Assembly: GCA_900312665.1 (NCBI GenBank)
Contig: ONZQ02000015.1
Span: forward strand, 988,794 to 1,052,793
Direction of reading: 5' to 3'
Length of the DNA: 64,000 nucleotides
Origin: Cephalotrichum gorgonifer
Taxonomy: Eukaryota; Ascomycota; Sordariomycetes; Microascales; Microascaceae
The notes under the pieces are model-generated. The model saw nothing but the letters and a program-made list of their open reading frames with translations. It searched no databases and was not told the origin of the DNA. Below, piece after piece: positions 1 to 10,606 of the stretch (position 1 is the first letter of the stretch; each line of letters begins with the position of its first letter). Made by a program: the position numbers and the translations under genes.

Positions 1-618
1 ATAACACCAATTCACCTTCCCCACATATCCTGTCAAACAAAAACATTTGCGAAGAGGACTACTACACATACACCTGCGGCTGCAGGCGCGAAGGCGAATT
101 CCGCCAATGTGAGGCGAGACGCAACGCTAGAACCAATATGCGGTGTGCTGAGGTCACAGGGAAGGACCTCAAGGGCCAAAATCCCTGTCCCGACCACTTG
201 GTGTCGGAAGACGAGGACGGGGAGGAGGACAGGGGTGGCGAGGCACACAACCAGGACGCCTAGGGTAAGGATTTCGCTCTACATCTTTTCTTACTTGGAA
301 CTCATCGAAGATACATATCAATGCAGGCATGAGGTTAGGCATTCGTGAGCTTGGGGGTCATGGGTTAGTTAGCGAGTGCACGGTTTTATCATTATATATA
401 CACTAAAGAACAGTGACTCAAGCATCAAGACGGCCCATTAATTCGAAGGGTGGTGGCAACGTGTGCGGATGAGGCGTTAACACATTATTTGTCATGATTC
501 AGAACCCTTCTTTCACACTTTTCCGCATGGGACGATGCCAGTCCAGACTGTACTCCTCCATGGTGTCGTCCAAGGGCCTCCTCGTCGCCGACGAGAACAT
601 GCCTAAAATGTTGAGCGC
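1..618. other. Intergenic, no gene recognised
   Basis: The short open frames on both strands here (up to 79 codons) have no recognisable domain or plausible exon structure. The stretch 3' of the F-box gene probably holds its terminator, but I see no distinct signal. Confidence 0.5.
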
Positions 619-1683
619 TCACGAATCGCCCCATTCCGCAAGTAGCTGTCCCACAGCATCGCATACCTTAATATGCTCCAAGAACGCCTCCCTCGGCAGC
701 AGATTACCCCACGCGGCCGCGCGCCGGGCAGCCGCCTTGGACATAGCCCACGTTGCCACGGCCCTCCCATACGGTCGGCGATATCGCACGACATCGCACC
801 CCATACACATATGCCCCCTATCCGGCCCCGTCTCCGTCAGCCGAGGGATGCGGATGGCCGTCTCTCGATCATAGTCGGTCCCTCCAAAGAGAATCCACGG
901 CTCAGGGGGCCAATAAGGGCCCGTAGGTTCCAGCGAGGCTTCGCGGAAACGCGCGAAGATCTCCTGCTCCCACCGGGGGATCTGGTCCGCGGGGACCCTG
1001 AATCTAGGCAGGTTCTTGGCCGCGTTCTCAAGCGAGCCGTAGGCCTCATCTATGGATAGACGCTTGGCTTCTCTGACGCAGTAGAGGCCGCTGCCGGGGT
1101 TGTCCTTGGCCGCGCCGTCGCCGGCTTTCGGCAGATCGTACATGGCCGGGATGGACGCGAAGTGGCGGTCCTTCAAACCGAAGCACCTCCGAGCGTAGCC
1201 CAGATATACCACAATCAGTCCCCAGTCGTGGTGCAGGCATCTATAGCAGACACGCTCGCACGTCGGCAGGTATAGGAACCAGCCGAGGCCAAGGCAGGAG
1301 ACGCACCTGTCGTCTCGGAGGGCCCGGTGGACGCGGGAGGCGGGGTATTCCTCCAATATCCGGGTCCTCAGCCCGAGGGCGGTCAGGGCTTCTGGGACGT
1401 AGGCCATCATGTCCTTGTAGGCTGGTAGGTTCTCCACGACTGTCTTTGCTCGCAGACAGACGCGGGAGAGGCGAGATAGGGATTGGAAGTCTAGGGGGGC
1501 GAGGGCGAGGAGGAGGAGTTCGGTGGGGAGGAGGTCAAGGTGGCCGAGGGATGAGGCGGTTGAGTCACGCCGGATGGCGGATGGCTTTGCCGCGGGGATG
1601 TTGCGGATGACTCCTTTGAAGTCATCGTCGGGGACGGTGAGCTTTTGAATTAGCTCCTCGGAGAAGGTCCGTTCTGCGGGCAT
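619..1683 (-). CDS. F-box protein with a Cys-rich (CxxC) segment
   Basis: A single-exon frame of 354 residues. An F-box-like stretch lies at about residues 49-88 (LDLLPTELLLLAL followed by LSRLSRVC), the usual Skp1-binding helix set found near the start of fungal F-box proteins. A Cys cluster follows: C127xxC130, C142 and C146xxC149, and later a CMGC. This could bind zinc and is seen in many fungal F-box proteins of unknown target. By family analogy it would be the substrate-recognition part of an SCF ubiquitin ligase in the cytosol or nucleus. The start at 1683 is the first ATG of the frame. It is followed on the same strand, upstream, by the glucoamylase gene; the 530-bp gap must hold its promoter. 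The target cannot be predicted. Confidence 0.8.
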   Translation of the reverse strand: MPAERTFSEELIQKLTVPDDDFKGVIRNIPAAKPSAIRRDSTASSLGHLDLLPTELLLLALAPLDFQSLSRLSRVCLRAKTVVENLPAYKDMMAYVPEALTALGLRTRILEEYPASRVHRALRDDRCVSCLGLGWFLYLPTCERVCYRCLHHDWGLIVVYLGYARRCFGLKDRHFASIPAMYDLPKAGDGAAKDNPGSGLYCVREAKRLSIDEAYGSLENAAKNLPRFRVPADQIPRWEQEIFARFREASLEPTGPYWPPEPWILFGGTDYDRETAIRIPRLTETGPDRGHMCMGCDVVRYRRPYGRAVATWAMSKAAARRAAAWGNLLPREAFLEHIKVCDAVGQLLAEWGDS

Positions 1684-2212
1684 TGTCGCGAGTTGAGAGG
1701 GTCAAGAGAAAAGAGGTGAAATTCGCGTCGCCAACGTTGGAGAGCGGCAGATGTTCAAGGGTAAGGTGGGAAGTTTGCGCTGAGGTTATGAAATAAAGGT
1801 ATTAAAAGAGCAGTTTCAGAATAGGCACGGTGGCGGTGCTGCGTCAAGTCCATATGTAGTAAGCTCCAAATGCGGGGCGCAAGCACTTTGCTACTATTTC
1901 CGGACACAGTGTGTCGATGGTAGTTCAAAGTCGACTAAATGTATGGATGAGAGTAAGCCGAGGAATTATGCGCCGCACCTTGGACAAGTAGTTTCGATCA
2001 TCTAGAATGTAGAGTGGCCCCCAAGTGCCCCTTACCCGCAGCTTATCTGGTAATACTTCTATATTAAGTGTCACGAGGAGTCTGTGAAGCGATTTATAAC
2101 ATCTTGCCAGGGTAGCCTTGATTAATCTTTATAATTACCATTATCTCAAGTCCCCCTTATCCACATATGTTGATACACCTGATTTCAGGACTACTAACTA
2201 GCCCCGAAAAAA
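1684..2212. other. Intergenic between glucoamylase 3' end and F-box 5' end
   Basis: About 530 bp, AT-richer than the flanking genes. It should hold the glucoamylase terminator and the F-box gene promoter. No open frame or repeat was recognised. Confidence 0.5.
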
Positions 2213-4429
2213 TCAGTTCTGCCAGGCCCCACCAGTCTCGCCGGTGCTGTTGCACTCGTCGCTGGCCTCGTACTCCCTCTCGGGGCCGGCCTCCTCGATG
2301 ATGGTGCCGTCCTCCTTGACCTTGACGAAGTGGTACTTGAAGCTCGCGCCGGCGGGGACGGCGACCTTGAAGCTCCAGAGCGGGTTCTCGGCGGTGTAGT
2401 TGTCAGCCGAGAGCGGCTTGGCCTGGCTGATGTCGCCGTTGCCGAGCTCCTCGATGTCGCCAACGACCACGATGCTGTCGCCCCAGACGGTCTCGATGAG
2501 CACGTTGAAGGTCACGCGCGAGAGGCACACGGTGGAGGTGGGCTCAGGGATGCTGGAGGTGATAGTCTCGTCGCCGCCGGGGGTCTGGCTAGGGGGGAAG
2601 GTGGTCTTGGTGGCCTCGACGTAGGCGCCGTTGGCCGTAGTGGCCTTGCAGTGGCAGGGTACCTTGGGCTTCTTGGCGAGCCAGCCGAAGTCGGGGCTGC
2701 GCACGTTGTTGCGAGCGGCGGCGGCGGTGAGGAACGAGGCGTACGACCAGGTGAGGTCGCGGGCGCTGAGGGGCTTGCCGGTCGCCTTGTCGAACTGCTC
2801 GGCCAATGAGCCGTTGGACTGCATGTAGGTGCTAACGACGTTGACGAAGCCGTCGGCGTAGGTGCCGACCGCGCTAGTAATGGCCTCGTAGTCCGCAGTC
2901 CCGGCCTTGTACTCCTGCACCTTGACGCCCTCAACGAGGTCGGTGAAGAAGGGGAGAGAGGTGGGGGTGACGGTCAGGGAGCCCTGGGCCTCCCAGACGT
3001 TGAGGGCGTCGTAGAGCTGCTCGGCCGACGCGAGGGTGATGAGGTACCACGGGTTGCCCTCGTAGTAGATGTCCTCGATGTATCGGCCGACACCGACGGC
3101 AGTGCCGGCGGGGGCGGCAGCGTTGATGGGCCACTCGCGGAAGGTGTCGACGACGGCCTTGTGGTTGGCGAGAGCCTTGTCACTGCAGGGCTGGAAGGTG
3201 TGGGCGTCGCAGCCTAGGCGGGGGTCGTACGAATGGATAGAGCCGAGGATGCTGTTGCCGTCCTTGCCAGTGCGGTCGACGTTCGTCTCGACTGGGTATG
3301 GAGGTTAGTTTGGATGTAAACGCATGGGGCACACGGCAAAGGGAGGGAGGGATGAAGAATGCGGGCTTACTGTTGGAGACGATGTAGCCGTCCTCATTCC
3401 AGTACGACTGCAGGAAGCACAGAATCTGGGGCGCGATCTCGTCGCAGGCCTTGCAGGTGGTCTTGAGGGCGGCGGCGACCTCGCTTCCCTCAACGAGGGC
3501 ACGGTACTGAGCGATGGTGGTGAAGAACGACGCACCCTTGACCTCCTCCCAAAGATCGAAGCCGGTCTCGTTCCTGTCCTCTGGGGTTAGCTTGTTTTGC
3601 TCCGATATCACCCTTCATGTCACGGTGGTGTGGGGCTTTAAGTTAACGAAAAACTACCGTACCAGTACTGCGCGGTGTAAGCCAGATCGTTGCGGACGAC
3701 AGGCCACACAATCTCCTGCGCCGTAGCGGGGTACCCGTTGGCGATCAGCCACTTTGCGTAGCTCATGCCGGCGATGGCGCGGAGAGGGGGTCCATCGTGT
3801 TGAGGACGGCCTGTACCAAATCAAGTCAGCATTAACCATCCCACTCACGGGAAACGATCACAACCTCGGAGATTCTGTTCTCGTTAGGAGGATGAGACTT
3901 ACCCCACGCGCCGGTGAACTGCGTCGCATCAGCATGGAACTTGGCCTCGCCGAGCCCGCTCCCGTCCAGGAGACCACCCGAAGGGTTCGAGACGGCCTGG
4001 AGCTTCGCCTGGGAGATGATGTACTCCTCGATCTTCTTCTGCAGGGCCGGATCGTAGTCGTGCGAGGCAAAGTACTCCGTCAGGGTCTTGAAGACCAAGG
4101 CGCTGTCGCGGGTCCAGGTGAAGAAGTCTGGAAAAGTGTTAGTGGGTGGCACATGCGAGGGCACGATATTGGAATAGGATGCGTAAGGCTGGGGCGTATG
4201 GAAGGTTGATCGACGTACAGTCCGGATCGGCAGTGGAGGGAGACGCAATGACGTAGCCAGCGGCGGCACCGGCGGCGTTGCACCCGTCCGCGCCAATGTT
4301 GCACAGGAGCTGCTCGAGGGCAATGGCGCTCTCGGCCTCGATGTAGTCATCAACAGACGTCAGGCCCGTGGGGATGGCGGTAGCCTGGAGGGCGCCCAGG
4401 AAGAAGGCGACGGCGGTGGTGGCACGCAT
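2213..4429 (-). CDS. glaA: Secreted glucoamylase, GH15 with C-terminal CBM20
   Basis: Five exons: 4219-4429, 3903-4127, 3663-3810, 3371-3573 and 2213-3291, giving 621 residues (1866 nt, whole codons, no internal stop). A signal peptide covers about residues 1-19 (MRATTAVAFFLGALQATA). The GH15 catalytic domain follows: FTWTRDSALV, RPQHDGPPLR, then FDLWEEV, where Glu204 matches the general acid. NGSLAEQF carries Glu427, matching the general base. A short Pro/Thr-containing linker (about residues 490-516) leads to a starch-binding CBM20 at about 517-621, with the expected Trp and NPLW motifs. The enzyme releases glucose from the non-reducing ends of starch outside the cell. Length and domain order match fungal family members of about 610-640 residues. 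A TATA-like TAAATA on the minus strand lies about 105 nt upstream of the ATG. Confidence 0.95.
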
Positions 4430-6198
4430 GGTGATGGTGTGTGGGGAAGCTAGAACAGCCCTGGTCTTAAACGAGTGACGTGATGGGTGATGGGGAGGAG
4501 TAGAGTAGGAGGAATAAACTGGGGCGATCGTCAGTATTTATCCTCGATTTGGGGACTGGCACGTGGTGGGTGCGAACGCGTGGAGTCGCTCTCTTTGTGC
4601 TACCCATAGGGTGGGCGGTTGCAAGTATCCGCGCTGGCCAAGATTGGATAGGGCCGGAGTGTGCTGCCCGAGTAGGATAGGGCCGCAGAGGGCTGGCGCT
4701 CGTGATGGGTGGAAAGCTTTACACTATCGTCTCATTTCGGCCAGTTGGGACATTACCCCGAATGTAGCCGCGAGCTATTGAAGACGGCTTAAGAGAGCCT
4801 GTGTACCTGCATGAATCCGATATGGCGAAGTGCATGAAGAGCGTGCACTTGGCGGAGGGTCGCCAATTGCAAAGGCGGGTGGAGAGAGAGGCGGAGCTGT
4901 TTTCTTGTTGTGCTATTGAAGTGGGGACCTATATCGAAGCACATGGGGATACGACGCACAACAGGTGGTACTCGGCGGTAATACCGGGGCACGACGAACG
5001 ATGTAACCTGAGGCCCCAGAGGGCCAACAAGGTGGCGTGGAGCCCCCAGTCTTCATTGATCTTAGATGCTCTGCTATCCTCCACTATGAGCGCTAAAAGT
5101 CGATCCGTGCCACACGTCAATTTCCCCCACTCGGCATTTCAGGGGCTACGCGGGGAACCTTCATAGTGTCGGGAGGGCCGGACCTGTTCAGATGGTGGAC
5201 TAGACAGTATTAGCAAACGCTCGGTCCTCCGCCCAAGCGGAGCCGCACACCTGGTTTAGCCCACGAATATACCAAGCCAGGACATCACCAGGCCACACAC
5301 TTGGTGCAAAGCCAGGAAAACCCCAATGCAGGAACGATCAGCGAAGCCATGGGGACGTAACCCACACCACAGGACGAGCTGGACGTGCCGTGACCCTACC
5401 GTGTGATCGAGGTAACAGTATCCCCGCATCGTGTATCGGACCGAGGATCGCCGACGTCTCTCCCGCTTGGCCAATCATGGTCGGGCCGCGAGGCTTTAAG
5501 GGCACGTATTTCCACCGCATCGGGATGTTGTGGGGCCAATTGTGCCCCGAAGGGGAAGAGGGTAGTAGTCGCCAAGGACATTGGGTTCTAAAGTTTCTAA
5601 GGGTATTCTAAATGGGGAGGAGGGGAAAGGTGGGGAAGAATGGAGAGAAAAGAGGGGGGAAAGGGAAAAAGAAGAAAAAAAGAAGAGGAAAGGAAGTGGG
5701 ACAGGAGGGGCGGCCTCCGTTACGCATGGTACTCGGGCGAGCTACCTAGTAAATCCGATCAGAGTGAGTTGCCGACATGTCGTCTTGATCATGGTCGTCG
5801 GGGGTAGCTATATGAAGACGCCCATTTCCTTCCCTCTTCCTTCTAGATTTCCATTTCTTTTCCTGTCCTCTTTCTTTGATAATACGGTAGGTACGAGTAT
5901 CGCGCGAGTTCAGGTCAATGCACTGCATAATTCGCTACCATTTTGGTCGATGCGCAATCGCGCGATGAGAATAGACCTTAGCAATCCGTTACTCCCATTC
6001 TCACCAGCAAGGTCGTCAGCCCTTGCAGCTGTTGACCAAAAATGGAGGAGAGCTTGGACTAAAGGTTTAAGAAGGAGGAATAAAAAGATTGATAGCAGAA
6101 GTGAGAATACAGGAAGTCGGAGGGGGAAATAGGCTCAAGAGTATAAAAGACAAACCAGAGAGAACCAAAGTACCATCTAAACCACCCCCTCACCCCCC
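4430..6198. other. Intergenic; glucoamylase promoter and low-complexity tract
   Basis: The first few hundred bases hold the glucoamylase promoter. The rest shows short open frames without recognisable products. At about 5611-5715 there is a polypurine run on the plus strand, followed at about 5818-5880 by a pyrimidine-rich stretch. Confidence 0.5.
5611..5715. repeat. Polypurine low-complexity tract
   Basis: About 100 nt almost purely A/G on the plus strand, with only a few interrupting pyrimidines. A pyrimidine-rich stretch follows about 100 bp downstream. It could form unusual DNA structures. No gene overlaps it convincingly. Confidence 0.7.
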
Positions 6199-7646
6199 TC
6201 ATGCCTGCTGCTTCAGCCCCTTATACACCTCTGCCTCGATCCCAGCCCACAGCCCAATAACCTTTGCGTCCGCGAACGGCAGGATCTGAGTGCACACCAT
6301 CCCCGCGACCCCGTTCTCGCGGTCGCACCACCACCACAGGTTCGCCAGGCCCGCCCAGTGCGCCGTGCCCTTGGAGCGGCCCGTCGCGTCGCTGTTGCTC
6401 AGCATGAACGTGAGGCCCCAGCCCTGCGGTGCGTCGCCGACCGGGTAGATGTCCGGGACGGGGTTCGTCAGGTCCGGCTTGGCGGCGGGGATGCCCTGGC
6501 GCCCGAAGTTCGGGAAGTTCGGGATCTGGTTCTTGAACATCTCGTCGACAGTGTCCTTGCGTAGGATCTGGACGCCGGTGCGCGGGCAGGTGCCGTCGTT
6601 GAGTAGGACGGCGAGTACCTCTGTGCGATACAAAGAAATACGGGTTAAAATCCGGCGTATTATAAGAAGGCTTTTCAGCTAAGAGGGGTGGTATGGTGTA
6701 AAACGTACTGGTATATTCCTGGGGCTTGGCAAAGAAGCCCGCGCCTCCGCCGTTGAAAACGGCCGCGACGGCGACTTTGTCCGCGGTGTTGACCACGAGA
6801 GGCGCGCGGAGGAGGTGGTTCCTCTCCCTGATCTTCCCGTCCGCGTTCCTTTCGTGCATGTGGGCTAGCTTGGACTTCATATCCGCCGTCGGGATCATGG
6901 ATACGTTGTGGAGACCAAGGGGATGCAGAATGTTCAGCTGGATGTAGTCGTTGAGCGTCAATCTGGTTGCTCGTTCTAGGGCGATGCCCGCCCAGTCGAT
7001 GCCGACCTACATGTCACACGTCAGCACGCCTAGGTGAATAACCTTGGACCACACCTATTAGGCAGATATTTACCCCGTATTCCCAGCCTTCACCCGGTTG
7101 GAACAGAAGCGGGAGCTTGATATCCTCAAACCGACCAGAGAACTCATCAACCCCCTCCGGGTTCCCCCACTTTCTAAGTCTCTCGTTGAAGAAACTATAC
7201 CCGAACCCCGCAGTATGCGACAGGAGCATCCTCAGAGTGATGGCTTTATTCTTCGGCTCCTCGGTCCCGTCCGTCCGCAGGACCGTGAGAGTCTTGAGCT
7301 CGGGACACAGGCTCTCGAGGTGCTCACCGTCGTCGAGCTTCAGTATCCCCTTCTCGACGAGCTGCATGCAGGCGACGCCAGTGATCATCTTGGTGCACGA
7401 CGCGATCCAGAATATGTTGTCCAGCGTCATGGGCTCCTCCGAGTCGACGCCCCGCTTGCCGGACGAATGGGCGAAGAGGTCGTTCCCATCTTTGCCGACG
7501 ACGGCGACGGTCACGCCGGGGATGTCGACGTGGGGGTCGGCGCAGGAGTCATCAACGAGCTTGCGGAGGTTGGTGAGAGTTTCGGTGCTGAGGGCCATCT
7601 TGGGGGATATGCTTAGGTTGGCTAGGATTTCGGTGCTGAGAGGCAT
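6199..7646 (-). CDS. Serine hydrolase, beta-lactamase class C / LovD-esterase family
   Basis: Three exons: 7074-7646, 6709-7006 and 6199-6620, giving 430 residues (1293 nt, whole codons). WIASCTKM contains the class C SxxK motif (catalytic Ser and Lys). WEYGVGIDWAG, joined across the first intron, carries the conserved Tyr. Near the end, GTAHWAGLANLWWW takes the place of the KTG box, as in EstB/LovD-type proteins. Family members are intracellular esterases, transacylases or lactamase-like enzymes, often near secondary-metabolite genes; no signal peptide is visible. A second in-frame ATG at 7598 would give 414 residues. The first 16 residues (MPLSTEILANLSISPK) resemble the next 16 (MALSTETLTNL...), so the 5' end is a 48-nt tandem duplication. 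Substrate unknown. Confidence 0.88.
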
Positions 7647-7661
7647 CTCGTGGGATATGCT
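7566..7661 (-). repeat. 48-nt tandem duplication spanning the start codon
   Basis: Two diverged 48-nt copies (about 7566-7613 and 7614-7661) each contain an ATG followed by CTCAGCACCGAAA on the minus strand. They encode the two similar N-terminal 16-residue segments of the serine hydrolase. Both copies are in frame, so both ATGs remain usable. Confidence 0.8.
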
Positions 7662-8690
7662 TGACTAGAGTTCTAGGTTTCTTGGGTATGAGGAAGGGGT
7701 GGTAGTGAATATAGTAGCACCGTGAGGCACGGAATAAGTGATATAAGCCTTTATCCTTCTGTTAGAATGGCAGGCTTAAAATAGCGCAACGTTTGTACGC
7801 TAGAATCAATACCGGGTTAGTGATTTCGTCATCACGCGGACAAGACCCCGTTCGTCCGGACCCCGCGATGATGCCGTCTTTGCGGTTTATTATTGGCCCA
7901 GTCCGACAACGCGGAGCCGCAACCCCGCAGTTTGAACGCTCGAGACTGGGGATATCCATAACTCCGGGCCCGCGACCCACCTGCATACCCTGAATTGTCA
8001 GCTTCGCCATCAGGGCTACATTCCGATCAAGGGGGAGATCGGCGTCAGCGTAGACTTAACTTGGTATTGGATCCACCAGCCGTGCTTCGAACATCACATT
8101 CGAGTCGCCAGAAAGAAAGGGAGCTACCCTTTTCCTATCTAGAAGAAATATATATGGATGGAATGAGGTTTCGCAGTGGCTTAACCATGAAGGTGAACAG
8201 GACGTCCTGGGAATAGGTCCCGCGGATGCCGGTATGTGAAAAACGCAGGCGGATTCACTATCAAGGACCTCTGCTGGGAGCGGGGGTGCCCCTGGGGGAG
8301 CAGTTCCGCCCGCACTGGCCACCTTCATTAGGGCAAAAGGTAAAGCCAAAATCAATGATTCTAGTAACATCCTCGCCGAAACCGAGCTCGATCGGCTCAG
8401 TAACGGGGGCAGGGAGAGTCGGCGTTGTGAGGTAACGGTCATTATATGATAATAGTTTGTTGGTAGGTGGATACACCTGACCCGTACGCGACGTCCCTGT
8501 GAGATTTAATTCTCTACAAGTTACCAGTATTCTATAGTCGCTCAGGTGGTTTTTATTTTGATAATCTACAACTAGAGATTATGATGCAAGTTAAACTTCT
8601 CATTATCTCAAATAGTCAATTATAACGGAGGAACTCAATCCTACATTCGCCAAGCAAAGCGTTTGAGTCAACAAACACTGTTGCACGCTT
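7647..8690. other. Intergenic, promoter side of serine hydrolase
   Basis: No credible gene. The open frames between 7762 and 8476 overlap one another on both strands and show no domain. Confidence 0.45.
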
Positions 8691-8723
8691 GAGGGCATTC
8701 TGAAGCCTCAGTTCGAAAAGAAA

Positions 8724-8852
8724 GCCCTTCCTGGGAAGGCCCAAAGCTACCAGAAAGCCCTTCTTGCCATAGCGAAGAAGGCCACCCTCTACGGAAGCTC
8801 TCCCATCAAAAGCTACCATCGATAGAATGTCCTTCCCAGCGCTAGGAAGGCC
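8724..8852. repeat. Three successive short hairpins
   Basis: Three inverted repeats share the arm pattern CCTTC...GAAGG: 8724-8740 (GCCCTTCC/GGAAGGC), 8757-8783 (GCCCTTCTT/GAAGAAGGC) and 8829-8852 (CCTTCC/GGAAGG). The word AGCTACCA recurs between them. They look like diverged copies of one small repeat. Confidence 0.6.
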
Positions 8853-9030
8853 ATCCTGCTGCCTGACGGCACTGACGCTATCATCTCAGAATTGCGACCC
8901 TTGAGAGCAGTCCTGTGTCACTATAACGGCGCCTTACTAGCCATCGAATCATCCTTCGTGACTGACTCGACCTCGCTAGAAACGGTTGGGAGCTCATCAT
9001 AGGGGCAAAAAATCAACATCGCGCGTTTTT

Positions 9031-9050
9031 AGAGGACACCTGTGTCCTCT
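9031..9050. repeat. Perfect 9-bp inverted repeat
   Basis: AGAGGACAC and GTGTCCTCT separated by 2 nt, lying 56 bp upstream of a small open frame (9107). It belongs to the same hairpin-rich stretch as 8724-8852. Confidence 0.7.
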
Positions 9051-9106
9051 AAGCTCTAGAGGGCATCTAGAACTACGAAAACCCACCCTCCCTCGAACGA
9101 GCCACG

Positions 9107-9511
9107 ATGGCAGACGATCCCAGACTAGAGTTTGTGCAAGACTCGGAAATAAGAACCTTGCTGGAATCAGTCCTGCGGTTACAGAAGCGACTGGCAGAGT
9201 CAAGACCTCGAGTGGATACTGGGGCTATCACGAATACAGCATCAATTCCCGACCTCCAAGGCTACGCCCAATACGTCAGCTGGGCGGAAATGCTCGGACG
9301 ACATTTCATCACCTTGCGAGTGAATCAATATATAGAACGGAGCGTCGAGAAGCCGGCAGAGCCTGCGAAAGTATGGGCATGAGAGGATAGCAGGAATGCG
9401 GTATACGAAGCGATTTGGAATACGATCCTTCCCTTCAGAAGGACCTCATGTACAATAGATACTATATACGGAATACGGACCCCTACGTCCTTTGGAAAGC
9501 GGTTGAGTTAA
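9107..9511 (+). pseudogene. Possible decayed gene with in-frame stop
   Basis: A 91-codon frame (MADDPRLEFVQDSEIRTLLE...) stops at TGA 9380-9382. The same frame then stays open and protein-like (VYEAIWNTILPFRR) to 9511, and another frame (9415-9747) is open beyond. That pattern suggests a once longer coding region that has collected a stop and perhaps frameshifts. No domain was recognised. It may belong to a mobile element or be a chance frame. The nearby hairpins are consistent with repeat-derived DNA. Confidence 0.3.
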
Positions 9512-9749
9512 ATGTACACACTCTTCCACGTTCCGTGCTAGAGGAGGGGGATAGGGGAAGGTTCCCTGGGTGGAAATCTGCTAGGAGAGGCGGCGGTGCT
9601 AGTCGGATACACCGTCGGCCGAGAGATCGCGGTTACGGGCTCGATTACAACACTAACGAATTTAAAGGCCTGCGCCAACCCAGGAAGTGTGTCTTTGGTC
9701 AGCCAATACCAGTCGCCGAGGCGTTGCTGAAGCTCAGAGCCCCCTAGCT

Positions 9750-10606
9750 CTGGGATAGGTAGGCTACGCGCTGCTGGGACCTATCCCCTTGCTCGAGGAG
9801 GTGGTTTGAATCTTGATTCGTTTGCAAGCTTTTTCACTGATGCTATTCTTGAATAGGTGGAGTAAGTATCCCGTGTGATGCGACGAGTTGCGGGTCTCGT
9901 CTAGACGTATGGGGAAACGTCCACGACACTAAGTCGTGACCAAAAGCTGTCACGGCCTATGCCTAAACTTAAGGCCGTGTAGTATAGTGTATGACTTCGA
10001 CAGTATGTGGCTTTTCTTTTTCGAGTGTGCGTTTGTGAGTTAGCTAATTGAATGGAAGGCTCCGATGTTGGTTGCGGACTTATCACGATCCACTGGCCTA
10101 GGATACTGTTACTTCTGTTGTAAGCCAGGCTTGTTGTTGTCGTCCACATAAGAGGCTCGACCAGTCTCCGGCGTAGTCTGTGAAGTGTGCCCCGGACGAC
10201 AGGTGGGTGGGCATGCTTGTGGCGATGGGGGTGTTCCGCCCCCTGCATACTCAGCCATGATTGGCCATGTTAGCCTCACAAGCCCCTCTTATCCCCGCAT
10301 TAATAACTCAAGAATGCACGCCCCAACCCTAGAGTAGCTTAGCGCATTGTGGGGATTGCAGAGGTTCGGGGAAACGGAGCTGCCATGAGCAGTCACGAGC
10401 AGCCACTAGTTACCCCAGAGATGCGGGGGACAGGAACCTGAGTATCCCTTCCCTCCTTCCTCTCTAACGGTAAATTGTCGTTTCCTATTCTAACTTATAC
10501 CCATAATCAGCTGCCACTTTTCCTTATCCGCGACCTAGTCCTAGCTTCAGTTTCCACTTTTCTGATCCGCGAGTCCTAGCTGTCATTCCCTTAAACTCGC
10601 TCCAAA
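9750..10606. other. Intergenic, promoter side of the Zn2Cys6 gene
   Basis: No gene recognised. The 115-codon minus frame at 9901-10248 has no domain. Confidence 0.45.

Noticed and set aside
2330..2809. 159-codon plus-strand frame opposite the glucoamylase
   Set aside because: Lies wholly antisense to a well-supported exon. High-GC third positions often keep the opposite strand open.
7098..7668. Two long plus-strand frames opposite the serine hydrolase
   Set aside because: Antisense to the exon with the SxxK motif; no own domain.
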